From: 66-474 sp035249175
GTDB taxonomy: Bacteria; Pseudomonadota; Gammaproteobacteria; Xanthomonadales; Rhodanobacteraceae
Assembly (NCBI GenBank): GCA_035249175.1
Contig: DATFGT010000014.1
Coordinates: forward strand, 1-46,026
Length of the DNA stretch: 46,026 nucleotides
Direction of reading: 5' to 3'
Part shown: in pieces, positions 14,680-24,349 of the stretch
Position numbering within the stretch: the stretch's first letter is position 1
Layout of the letters: the number at the start of each line of letters is the position of its first letter
The notes under the pieces: model-generated
What the model saw: the letters and a program-made list of their open reading frames with translations, nothing else
What the model was told of the DNA's origin: nothing
The model's database searches: none
Made by a program: the position numbers and the translations under genes

Positions 14680-14747
14680 GGGGCCGCTCTCCGCGCGCAC
14701 TTCTCCGGCCGGCCGTTACCTGCATCTTCCGGTAGTTGGAGCGGAGG

Positions 14748-15407
14748 CTAGTGGCTTTCCGGTGACGCAGTCGATGGCTGCGGTTGTCGCAGCGGCGTCG
14801 TTCGCAACCACTGCTCGATGCCGCCAATGAATTCCAGCGCGGCCCGATTCAGCGCCTTCACGCCGCCTTCGGCGTCAGCCGTCGGCGCGGGGCTCTGGAT
14901 GCGGAAGTGCTTTTGGGCGAAAGCACTGCCGTCCCGGTTGTCGACCAGTGTCGCGGTCGCATCGAGTGCGCCGTAACTCTGCCGCGGACTCGTGAACGTC
15001 TGGCTGAAGTCATCCAGCCGGACGTGCAAACTGAAGTCCGTGCGCGGGGGACCGGTCGGGCCGATGATTGCCCGCCACGCGTTCCCGCTTGCGAGTGCGT
15101 TCCGGATCATGGGTTCGAGCAGCCGCGCAGGCGGCGTTACCCAATCCGATTGCGCGTATGCGGCGATGCGGTTGTCGTGCCGGTAGTCGAGCCGGTAGTA
15201 CAAATCCGTTCCCTGCAGCCATGGTGCCACGGCGATGCGCGCGATCTGCAGCGTTGCATTCCATTCCGGCGTGCCCGAGTTCTGCAGCGCCGGCGAAGGA
15301 GTATCGATAAGCGTGTAATGCTCGGGAAATGTCTGCCGTGACGAGAGCTGCGCACAACCGCCCAGCATCACCACCCACGCACCGAGGGCCAGCCAGTTCC
15401 GCATCAT
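14748..15407 (-). CDS. ABC-type transport auxiliary lipoprotein (PqiC-like)
   Basis: This 219-residue protein has a lipoprotein signal with lipobox MLGGC (cysteine about residue 18). After it come YTLIDTPSP and RIAVAPWLQGTDLYYRLDYRHDNRIAAYAQSDWVTPPARLLEPMI, the pattern of the ABC-type transport auxiliary lipoproteins (PqiC/YmbA). It likely sits on the inner face of the outer membrane and receives lipid from the MCE protein encoded just upstream. The ATG overlaps the stop of the MCE gene by 4 bp. It ends the four-gene lipid-transport operon and takes the place that MlaC holds in the Escherichia coli system. Confidence 0.85.
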   Translation of the reverse strand: MMRNWLALGAWVVMLGGCAQLSSRQTFPEHYTLIDTPSPALQNSGTPEWNATLQIARIAVAPWLQGTDLYYRLDYRHDNRIAAYAQSDWVTPPARLLEPMIRNALASGNAWRAIIGPTGPPRTDFSLHVRLDDFSQTFTSPRQSYGALDATATLVDNRDGSAFAQKHFRIQSPAPTADAEGGVKALNRAALEFIGGIEQWLRTTPLRQPQPSTASPESH

Positions 15408-16336
15408 GGCCGATGGTCCTTCTTGCTGCCGTCGCCGAAACCGGGCTCACCGGGGCCGGGGGGGCGCCGGGGTGGACCGAAAATCAGGCTTTGCGGCTTG
15501 GCTTTCAGTTCGCGCAGGATTTCATCCAGTTGTTGCGAGGTGCGCAGCAGGTTTTCACTGAGCGCATCGAAACCCGGCACTGTCTGGCTTCCGAGTTTGT
15601 CGCTCAATTGCCGGCTGGATTGCGCGAGCGCCTGGATCGAGGCCTCCAGCTTCGCGGCGTCGCGCACCGGTGTCTGCGCGTCGCGCACCAGGGCGTCCGC
15701 GTGCGTGATCAGCGCGTGGCTTTGCACCACGCTGCGCTGCACGTTGTCCAACAGCGCCGGCAACCGCATTTCGATCGCGGTGAGCTTGCGTGTGGCCGCG
15801 TCGATCTGTTGCAGCGATGCGGCGATGTGCTCGCGATTGTTCTCATCGAGCACCTGGCGCGCACTGGCCAGCACCTTCTGGAGATCCTGCATGTCCTTGC
15901 GGGCGGAGGTTGCAAGGAAATCCAGCAGGCTCTGACGCATCGGAATTCGTGCCGGATGCTTGTCGCTGGTGGCGAGCGGCGCTCGGCTGCCCTTGCCCAG
16001 CTTGAGTTCCAGCACGCTGCCGCCGGTCAGGCCCTGCATTGTTATCACCGCGTAGGTCGCATGGGTGACGTAGGCATCGCGCTTGAGCTGCAGGCGCATC
16101 ACGACACGGGAACCATCGTCCGGATCGAACCCCAGCCTGGCGATGTGGCCGACCACCAGGCCCTTGAAACGCACGTCCGACTGCTCCGCCAGGCCGCCCA
16201 CCGATTGTCCAGTGACGATTTCGTACGCCAGCGGCTCGTCCTGACGATCGGCCAGCCAGTAATACACCAGGAGCGCGCCCGCCGAGAACACCAGCAGGAA
16301 TGTGACAGCGATGATGGCGTGCGCGCGGTTCTCCAT
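15404..16336 (-). CDS. mlaD: MCE-domain lipid transport protein (MlaD/PqiB-like)
   Basis: This 310-residue protein has one N-terminal membrane helix (AIIAVTFLLVFSAGALLVYYWL). A single MCE domain follows at about 40-115, including VGGLAEQSDVRFKGLVVGHIARLGFD and TMQGLTGGSVLELK. Then comes a long helical coiled-coil-like region to about 290, and a glycine/proline tail GPPRRPPGPGEPGFG. MCE proteins form hexameric rings or tubes that carry phospholipids across the periplasm. It has one MCE domain like MlaD, but is longer than the Escherichia coli protein because of the helical region. It starts 2 bp after the ATPase stop and overlaps the lipoprotein gene by 4 bp. The mlaD symbol is by operon position. 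Confidence 0.85.
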   Translation of the reverse strand: MENRAHAIIAVTFLLVFSAGALLVYYWLADRQDEPLAYEIVTGQSVGGLAEQSDVRFKGLVVGHIARLGFDPDDGSRVVMRLQLKRDAYVTHATYAVITMQGLTGGSVLELKLGKGSRAPLATSDKHPARIPMRQSLLDFLATSARKDMQDLQKVLASARQVLDENNREHIAASLQQIDAATRKLTAIEMRLPALLDNVQRSVVQSHALITHADALVRDAQTPVRDAAKLEASIQALAQSSRQLSDKLGSQTVPGFDALSENLLRTSQQLDEILRELKAKPQSLIFGPPRRPPGPGEPGFGDGSKKDHRP

Positions 16337-16338
16337 GA

Positions 16339-17148
16339 CTAATGGAACCCCGCAAGGGATTGCAGCCGGTTTTCGCCTTTGCGCGCACGGAAGAAGTCGG
16401 CGATGAAGGGATGCTCGAAGCGCGCGACTTCCTCCAGACGGCCGACGGTGACCAGTTTCCCGTCCGCCAGCACCGCGATGCGGTCACTCAGCGCGGCCAC
16501 GCTGTAGATGTCGTGGGTGATCATCACCGCGGTCAGGTTCAATTCCTTGTGCAGTTCCGCGAGCAGCATGTCGAACTCGGACGCAGAGCCTGGATCGAGA
16601 CCGGATGTCGGTTCGTCCAGGAACAGCAATTCCGCTTCCAGCATCAGCGCGCGCGCAAGCGCCGCGCGCTTGGCCATGCCGCCGGAGAGTTCGTACGGAT
16701 ATTTCCACGCGTCTTCGGGTGCGAGGCCGACCATGTGCAGCTTCAGCGCAATGCCTTCGCGCAGCACGTCTTCGTCGACGTGGATGCCTTCCTTGCGCAA
16801 TTCGCGCACCGGAAAGGCGAGGTTGTCGTAGACGTTCATCGCGCTGAACAGCGCCGCTTGCTGGAACAGCACGCCCCACCGCCGCCGCAGCAGGCGCGCT
16901 TCCCAGGTTTCCAGTTCGTCGAGCGTTTTTCCGAATACGCGGATGGAGCCCTGACTCGGCCGCCGCAGGCCGATGATCTGTTGCAGCAAGATGGTCTTGC
17001 CCGAGCCGGAGGCGCCGATCACCGTCATCATTTCGCCGCGCGCGACTTCGAGGTCGAGACCGCGATGGATCGGCTGGCCGCCGAGCCGCGAATGCAGGTT
17101 CTCCACCTGGATGACCGCCGCACCGGTTTCGGAATCGACGGCGTTCAT
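16339..17148 (-). CDS. mlaF: ABC lipid-transporter ATPase (MlaF-like)
   Basis: This 269-residue cytoplasmic ATPase has Walker A GASGSGKT, a Q-loop at VLFQQAALFSAMNV, the signature LSGGMAKRAALARAL, Walker B ELLFLDEPTSGLDP and the switch histidine in MITHDIYSV. The MNVYDNLAFPVRE segment after the Q-loop is characteristic of the MlaF/Ttg2A group. It powers the permease encoded 8 bp upstream. The ATG at 17148 is preferred; the open frame extends far upstream but only as a shadow of the permease gene. Confidence 0.9.
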   Translation of the reverse strand: MNAVDSETGAAVIQVENLHSRLGGQPIHRGLDLEVARGEMMTVIGASGSGKTILLQQIIGLRRPSQGSIRVFGKTLDELETWEARLLRRRWGVLFQQAALFSAMNVYDNLAFPVRELRKEGIHVDEDVLREGIALKLHMVGLAPEDAWKYPYELSGGMAKRAALARALMLEAELLFLDEPTSGLDPGSASEFDMLLAELHKELNLTAVMITHDIYSVAALSDRIAVLADGKLVTVGRLEEVARFEHPFIADFFRARKGENRLQSLAGFH

Positions 17149-17156
17149 CGATGCCC

Positions 17157-18272
17157 TCACAGGAGACCGACGTGCGTCAGCAGCGCGCCCGCGCTCGCGT
17201 CGAACAGCAGGATCAGGGTCAGGCTGGTCACGACCGACAAAGTGGTGTTGCGGCTCAACGCGCTGGTGTTGGGGGAGGCGTGCATGCCGAAGTAACAGCC
17301 GACCACCGCGATCGTGACGCCGAACAGCGCGCCCTTGCCGAGACCGATCCAGAAATTCACGATCTGTACCTGGGCGGGAAGTTGCGCCAGGAACTGCCGG
17401 TAGCCGATGCCCAGATCCGCCTGCGCGGTCACGGCTCCGCCCATCAGCGCGGCGAAATCCGCCCACACCACCAGCAGGGGCAAGCTGATGCAGGCGCCGG
17501 CCACCTGCGGCAACGCCAGTCGCAAACTCGGCGACGATCCGAACGCGCGCAGCGCGTCGTATTCGCCGGTGAGGTGCATCGCGCCGATGCCCGCCGTCAT
17601 CGCCGAACCCGAGCGGCCCGCGAGGATCACCCCGCAGATGATCGGCCCCAGTTCGCGCAACACCGCAAGCCCCATCATGCCGACGATCATCGTCGCGGCG
17701 CCGAACTGCTGCAACGCCATCCCGATCTGTATGGCCATCACCACGCCGATCAGGAAACCCACGCAGCCCAGGAGCAGCATGGACGTCGCGCCGATGTGGT
17801 AGATCGCCGCGGTGGTTTCCTTCCATGGGATCACGCGCGGGTGGCGCACGCAGTTCGCCACGTCCACCATCAGTTGACCGATCAGCAACAGGATGCCTCC
17901 CATGGCCTTCACGAAGCCGAGCACGCGGTCGTAGGCGCGCTCGATCGCGTCGTCCAGCCGATGCAGGACCGGCGGATCGGGGAACCGCGTTTCCGCCAGC
18001 CAGCGGAACCAGCGCCGGTGATGGACATGGCATTCCAGATGTTCCGGCAGTTCGTGGCCCCACACGTCCCAAAGCAAACGCGCGCCGGCGCTGTCGAGCG
18101 CATCGACGTGCTGCAGGTTCCAGCGATAGCGGCGCGGGGACTCGAGCTCACCGAGTTCGCGCGCGAGGCGCCGCCGCCGGTCCGCAGCCAACAGCAGGGT
18201 CCACGAACCCTTGAGATGGATCTCGCTGTCGGGCGTGTGTTCCCAGTCGGCGTCGGGCTCGGTATCGGCCAT
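17157..18272 (-). CDS. mlaE: MlaE-type permease with fused N-terminal STAS domain
   Basis: This protein of about 371 residues starts with a STAS-like domain (roughly 1-110: IHLKGSWTLLLAADRRRRLARELG, DALDSAGARLLWDVWG), which in Escherichia coli is the separate protein MlaB. From about 130 it is an MlaE permease, with IGATSMLLLGCVGFLIGVVMAIQ, LRELGPIICGVILAGRSGSAMTA and MHLTGEYDALRAFG, and five or six membrane helices. It is the first gene of the operon and should move phospholipid in the inner membrane. The ATG at 18272 has AGGA 8 bases upstream; an ATG three codons earlier is possible. Confidence 0.88.
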   Translation of the reverse strand: MADTEPDADWEHTPDSEIHLKGSWTLLLAADRRRRLARELGELESPRRYRWNLQHVDALDSAGARLLWDVWGHELPEHLECHVHHRRWFRWLAETRFPDPPVLHRLDDAIERAYDRVLGFVKAMGGILLLIGQLMVDVANCVRHPRVIPWKETTAAIYHIGATSMLLLGCVGFLIGVVMAIQIGMALQQFGAATMIVGMMGLAVLRELGPIICGVILAGRSGSAMTAGIGAMHLTGEYDALRAFGSSPSLRLALPQVAGACISLPLLVVWADFAALMGGAVTAQADLGIGYRQFLAQLPAQVQIVNFWIGLGKGALFGVTIAVVGCYFGMHASPNTSALSRNTTLSVVTSLTLILLFDASAGALLTHVGLL

Positions 18273-18384
18273 CCGTTGCATCCTGCGTGCCACCAACACA
18301 GGATTTAGCGCCCGGCGCGTGAAAGCAGCGTGATTCGGCACGCGCAAGTTCACCGTCAGCGCAATGGCGCTCTGCGACTCGAAA

Positions 18385-18412
18385 GAAAAAAAGCCGACTC
18401 CAGAGAATCGGC
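18385..18412 (-). terminator. Rho-independent terminator after tRNA-Val
   Basis: Read on the minus strand, GCCGA-TTCTCTGGAG-TCGGC is followed by a run of seven T. This is a clear intrinsic terminator downstream of the tRNA gene and upstream of the permease gene. Confidence 0.8.
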
Positions 18413-18432
18413 CTTTCGCAAATGCTTGATGC

Positions 18433-18507
18433 TGGTGGGCGGTGCAGGGATCGAACCTGCGACACCTGCCGTGTGAAGGCAGTGCTCTACCGCTGAGCTA
18501 ACCGCCC
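18433..18507 (-). tRNA. tRNA-Val(CAC)
   Basis: On the minus strand the sequence opens GGGCGGTTAGCTCAGCGG, folds into a full cloverleaf and ends CACCGCCCACCA, with the CCA encoded. The anticodon stem CTGCC/GGCAG encloses the loop TTCACAC, giving anticodon CAC, which reads the valine codon GUG. The T arm is GCAGGTTCGATCCCTGC. A good sigma-70 promoter lies upstream and an intrinsic terminator downstream, so it is a stand-alone transcription unit. Confidence 0.95.
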
Positions 18508-18531
18508 AGTGTCCATTGACGGGAGCGCGCA

Positions 18532-18560
18532 AGTTTACGGGCGGCGCAGATTCCGGTCAA
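18532..18560 (-). promoter_or_regulatory. Sigma-70 promoter of tRNA-Val
   Basis: On the minus strand, TTGACC (18560-18555) and TAAACT (18537-18532) are separated by 17 bases. This is a strong -35/-10 pair, with the start expected a few bases before the tRNA gene. Confidence 0.7.
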
Positions 18561-18614
18561 TCGATGTCCAGGGCCATTGCTACAATCCGTCGATTCGACC
18601 CGCCGGACCTCGCC

Positions 18615-18935
18615 ATGGAACACATCCTGCATTCGCTGTTTCATTTCGAACTGACGCCCTGGAAGGTCGTCGGATTTCTCGGCACCGCCATCTTCGCATC
18701 GCGCTGGTTCGTGCAGCTCTACGCGACGCGAAAGCAGCGCAAGATCGTGATGCCGATGCTGTTCTGGTACATGTCGGTATGCGGCAGCATCCTGTTGCTG
18801 GCGTACTTCATCTTCGGAAAGAACGATTCAGTGGGAATCATCTCGAACCTGTTTCCGATGTTCGTGGCGCTGTACAACGTCAGTGTGCATCTGCGCCATC
18901 ATGAGGGAGACAAGGCAGGTGGCGCCGCGGTGTGA
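18615..18935 (+). CDS. Lipid-A-biosynthesis N-terminal domain (LAB_N) membrane protein
   Basis: This 106-residue protein matches the LAB_N domain: MEHILHSLFHFELTPWKVVGFLGTAIFASRWFVQLYATRK, MPMLFWYMSVCGSILLLAYFIF and a third helix SVGIISNLFPMFVALYNVSV. Three membrane helices are predicted. The domain is found alone or attached to glycosyltransferases, and is structurally related to small multidrug-type and flippase-like proteins; its job is unclear. The ATG at 18615 fits the family start. An extended -10 sequence TTGCTACAAT at 18577-18586 lies about 30 bp upstream. Confidence 0.85.
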   Translation: MEHILHSLFHFELTPWKVVGFLGTAIFASRWFVQLYATRKQRKIVMPMLFWYMSVCGSILLLAYFIFGKNDSVGIISNLFPMFVALYNVSVHLRHHEGDKAGGAAV

Positions 18936-19080
18936 CCGGAGCCGCGCGGGCACATGCAAACAGGATGGCGGTGAACTACGATCGGTGCGCCTGTCCGCAC
19001 GGCTCGGCAATGGGGATTGCGTAGCCGCCCGGAGTTTTGCGGCAGTGACTGGAACACTACCATCCGAGCAGGAGAGGGGC

Positions 19081-19350
19081 ATGAACGCACAGCTTTCTGC
19101 ACGCGAATCGTCGCCGGTTTCGCTGGGCGACTGGATCATCACCTTGATCGTGCTGGCTATTCCGATCGTCGGACTGGTGATGCTTTTCGTCTGGGGATTT
19201 TCAGGGAGCACGCACCCAAGCAAGCAGAATTATTGCCGGGCGATGCTGATATTCGCCCTGGTCGCGTTCATACTGTTTTTCCTGTTCGCGATCATGGGTG
19301 GGTTCGCGGCGCTGTTCGCGATGCGCAATATGGGCGGCGCGACCTTGTAG
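19081..19350 (+). CDS. Small two-helix membrane protein, function unknown
   Basis: This 89-residue protein has a polar N-terminus, one helix (WIITLIVLAIPIVGLVMLFVWGF), a short polar loop STHPSKQNYCRA, and a second helix (MLIFALVAFILFFLFAIMGGFAALFA). It resembles short membrane proteins annotated only as hypothetical. The GGAGAGG just before the ATG is a strong ribosome site. It converges with metH, with a stem-loop between them. Confidence 0.75.
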   Translation: MNAQLSARESSPVSLGDWIITLIVLAIPIVGLVMLFVWGFSGSTHPSKQNYCRAMLIFALVAFILFFLFAIMGGFAALFAMRNMGGATL

Positions 19351-19364
19351 ACCAGTGTTCGCGA

Positions 19365-19391
19365 CGGCCCGTGCGTGACGCGCGCGGGCCG
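19365..19391. terminator. Possible bidirectional terminator between convergent genes
   Basis: CGGCCCG at 19365-19371 pairs with CGGGCCG at 19385-19391 around a 13-base loop, between the small membrane gene and the end of metH. There is no T-tract, so the call rests on position. Confidence 0.3.
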
Positions 19392-19401
19392 AACCGCGGG
19401 T

Positions 19402-22092
<2,691 letters not shown>

Positions 22093-22104
22093 GGTTTTTT
22101 TGCT

Positions 22105-22189
22105 CGTCATCCCGGCGTAGGCCGGGATCCATCTTTTGCGACCCACGAAAAGAAAAGAACATGGGTCCCGGCCTTCGCCGGGACGACGG
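22105..22189. repeat. Palindromic repeat between the two metH genes
   Basis: CGTCATCCCGGCGTAGGCCGG at the left is answered by CCGGCCTTCGCCGGGACGACG at the right, each end itself palindromic. Related CGTCATYCC...GG repeats lie at 37391 and, as a half, at 25524. Confidence 0.75.
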
Positions 22190-22197
22190 AAGAAACA

Positions 22198-23304
22198 TTA
22201 CGCGGCTTCGGAATCAGCCGAACCCAAGGTGCGCGGCGGAACGTTGCGCACCGCTTCCGCGATCGCGGCAATGTGTTCGGGCGTGGTGCCACAGCAGCCG
22301 CCCACGATGTTGAGCAAACCGTCGCGCGCGAATTCGCCCAGCGTTTTCGCCATTTCCCCGGGCGTTTCGTCGTAGCCGCCCAGCGCGTTCGGCAGGCCTG
22401 CATTCGGGTGCGCGCTGATGCAGCAATCCGCGACGCGCGCCAGCGCCTCGATGTGCTGGCGGAGATCCCTGGCCCCGAGCGCGCAGTTCAGTCCGATGGA
22501 CAATGGCCGCGCGTGCGCGACCGAATACCAGAATGCCTCGGCGGTCTGCCCGGAGAGCGTGCGGCCGGAACGGTCGGTGATGGTGCCCGAAATCATGATC
22601 GGCAAGCGGCCGCTGCGTTCGTCGAACACGCGCGCGATGCCAGACAGCGCGGCTTTTGCGTTCAAGGTATCGAAGATGGTTTCCACCATCACGATATCGG
22701 CGCCGCCCTCGATGAGGCCGCGTGTCGCGTCGGCATAGGCGGTTTCGAGCTCGTCGAAATCCACGTTGCGAAAACCGGGGTTGTTGACGTCCGGCGACAG
22801 CGATGCGGTGCGGCTGGTCGGACCCAGCACGCCGATCGCGAAGCGCGGACGATCAGGGGTCTTGCGCTCGACTTCGTCGCACGCGGCGCGAGCCAGCCTT
22901 GCACCCTCGCGATTCAATTCATGCACGAGATGCTGCAGCGCGTAATCGGCCTGGCTGATCGAGGTGGAGTTGAAGGTGTTGGTTTCGACGAAGTCCGCGC
23001 CCGCATCGAGATACGCGGCGTGGATGTCGTGAATGATTTCCGGATGGGTCAGCGACAACAGGTCGTTGTCGCCCTTGAGGTCGCGCTCGCAGCCACCGGC
23101 ATCGGCGTGTTCGCCTGCATGTTCGTGTGCGTGGCCGGCGTCGCAGCCGTGCGCGAACCGCTCGCCACGGTAGCCGGCTTCATCCAGTTCGTGTCGCTGC
23201 AGCATGGTGCCCATCGCGCCGTCGAGCACGAGGATGCGTTCGGCGAGCGCGGCTTCGAGCTTTTCGACGCGGTCGGGACGGAGGTAAGGCAGGTTCTGGT
23301 TCAT
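22198..23304 (-). CDS. metH: Methionine synthase, homocysteine-binding domain as a separate protein
   Basis: This 368-residue protein is the first domain of MetH, the zinc/homocysteine (S-methyltransferase) barrel. It has RILVLDGAMGTMLQ at the start, the zinc ligands C274 (GLNCALGA) and C337/C338 (GGCCGTTP), and the conserved MISGTITDRSGRTLSGQT. It transfers the methyl group from methylcobalamin to homocysteine, so it must act with the protein encoded next. Compared with Escherichia coli MetH it carries about 20 extra residues at 52-72 rich in histidine (CDAGHAHEHAGEHADAGGC) between RGERFA and DLKGDNDLL. Its ATG overlaps the stop of the regulator-methyltransferase gene by 4 bp, giving a tight operon. 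Confidence 0.93.
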   Translation of the reverse strand: MNQNLPYLRPDRVEKLEAALAERILVLDGAMGTMLQRHELDEAGYRGERFAHGCDAGHAHEHAGEHADAGGCERDLKGDNDLLSLTHPEIIHDIHAAYLDAGADFVETNTFNSTSISQADYALQHLVHELNREGARLARAACDEVERKTPDRPRFAIGVLGPTSRTASLSPDVNNPGFRNVDFDELETAYADATRGLIEGGADIVMVETIFDTLNAKAALSGIARVFDERSGRLPIMISGTITDRSGRTLSGQTAEAFWYSVAHARPLSIGLNCALGARDLRQHIEALARVADCCISAHPNAGLPNALGGYDETPGEMAKTLGEFARDGLLNIVGGCCGTTPEHIAAIAEAVRNVPPRTLGSADSEAA

Positions 23305-24230
23305 GGTTTTCTGGCCAGCAGGCTCAACACTTCGAAATGGGGCGAACGTGCTTCCCGCGAAATGCGCTCGCAGTGCAGTACTTCAAGCCCCGCCTTGCGC
23401 GCAAAACCGGTCAGGTCTTCGCGCTTGAAGCCGAGGTTCTTGTGATCGAACGGGGCAACCGCTGCGCGATGTGCATGTTTCGAAAGCGTGGCCGCCAGCA
23501 GCCGGCCGGCCGGTTTCAATACGCGCGCCGCTTCGGCGATGGCTTGCTGCGGCCGATCGCTGTAGGTGAGCGCATGCATCATCAGGACGAGATCGAATTT
23601 GCGGTTGGTGAGCTTCAGCGCGTGCATGTCGCCTTCGACGACTTCGACGTTGCGGAAAGCCTTGAGGCGCCTGCGCGCGGCTGCGACCACGTTGGGACTG
23701 GAATCCACGCACACGATGGAATGCGCGTGCGGAGCCAGCAGTTCGGCCAGCACGCCGTCGCCCGAGGCGATGTCCAGCACGTCGCCGGTTTCGAGCAACT
23801 GCAGCAACGTGCGCGCAAGGGTTTCCCAGGTGCGACCCGGCGAATAGTGGCGCTCCATGTCGCCGGCCACGCTGTCGGCCCAGCCGCGATCGCGCGCGCG
23901 CGCCGCCAGCACCAACGGCAGGCGTTGCGCATCGGCATCCAGCATCGCGTCGTCGACGCCATCCTCGAGCGCGCGCAGCAAATCCGCCGCGCCGTCGAAA
24001 CCGCTTTCGTTGAACCGGTAGTACGCCGATACGCCCGCGCGACGGTCGCGCACCAGCCCGGTTTCCTTGAGCTTGGCAAGGTGGGTGGATACCCGCGGCT
24101 GTGCAAGCCGCAGCACCGACGACAACTCGGCGACCGTCAGTTCTTCGCGCCGCAGCAGCGCGAGCAGCCGCACCCGGGTAGGGTCGGACAACACGCGCAG
24201 CAACGCGGTGGCGGAAACCAGATCAAGCAT
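23301..24230 (-). CDS. ArsR-family regulator fused to a SAM-dependent methyltransferase domain (SahR-like)
   Basis: This 309-residue protein has an ArsR-type winged helix (about 5-90: LLRVLSDPTRVRLLALLRRE, SSVLRLAQPRVSTHLAKLKE) joined to a class I methyltransferase fold (about 120-300). The fold shows motif I VLDIASGDGVLAELL, CVDSSP and EVVEGDMHALKL. I see no metal-binding cysteines of the ArsR type. Proteins of this layout next to metH fit SahR-type regulators of the methionine cycle, which respond to S-adenosylhomocysteine; the C-terminal domain would be the sensor (inference). It overlaps metH by 4 bp, and a 24-bp AT-rich dyad lies just upstream. Confidence 0.85.
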   Translation of the reverse strand: MLDLVSATALLRVLSDPTRVRLLALLRREELTVAELSSVLRLAQPRVSTHLAKLKETGLVRDRRAGVSAYYRFNESGFDGAADLLRALEDGVDDAMLDADAQRLPLVLAARARDRGWADSVAGDMERHYSPGRTWETLARTLLQLLETGDVLDIASGDGVLAELLAPHAHSIVCVDSSPNVVAAARRRLKAFRNVEVVEGDMHALKLTNRKFDLVLMMHALTYSDRPQQAIAEAARVLKPAGRLLAATLSKHAHRAAVAPFDHKNLGFKREDLTGFARKAGLEVLHCERISREARSPHFEVLSLLARKP

Positions 24231-24236
24231 TCCATC

Positions 24237-24260
24237 TTTATATCAGGATGAAGAGATAAA
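24237..24260. promoter_or_regulatory. Candidate operator: AT-rich inverted repeat upstream of the metH regulator
   Basis: TTTATATC at 24237-24244 and GAGATAAA at 24253-24260 are inverted halves matching at 7 of 8 positions, with an 8-base spacer. The site is 6 bp upstream of the regulator's start codon and lies in the shared promoter region with the divergent acyl-CoA dehydrogenase gene. It stands out in GC-rich DNA and is a plausible autoregulatory site. Confidence 0.5.
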
Positions 24261-24349
24261 TTAAAGCGACGCGCCCGATGGCGGTATGATGTCAAGTTGG
24301 GTTGTCGCGCCAACCATCGGCGCGATGCACGACAGACGGAGGTGTCGCG

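Noticed and set aside
24231..24349. Possible SAM or SAH riboswitch upstream of the metH operon
   Set aside because: Only 6 bp separate the dyad from the regulator's start codon and the whole intergenic region is 119 bp shared by divergent genes. I see no paired helices like known SAM or SAH riboswitches.
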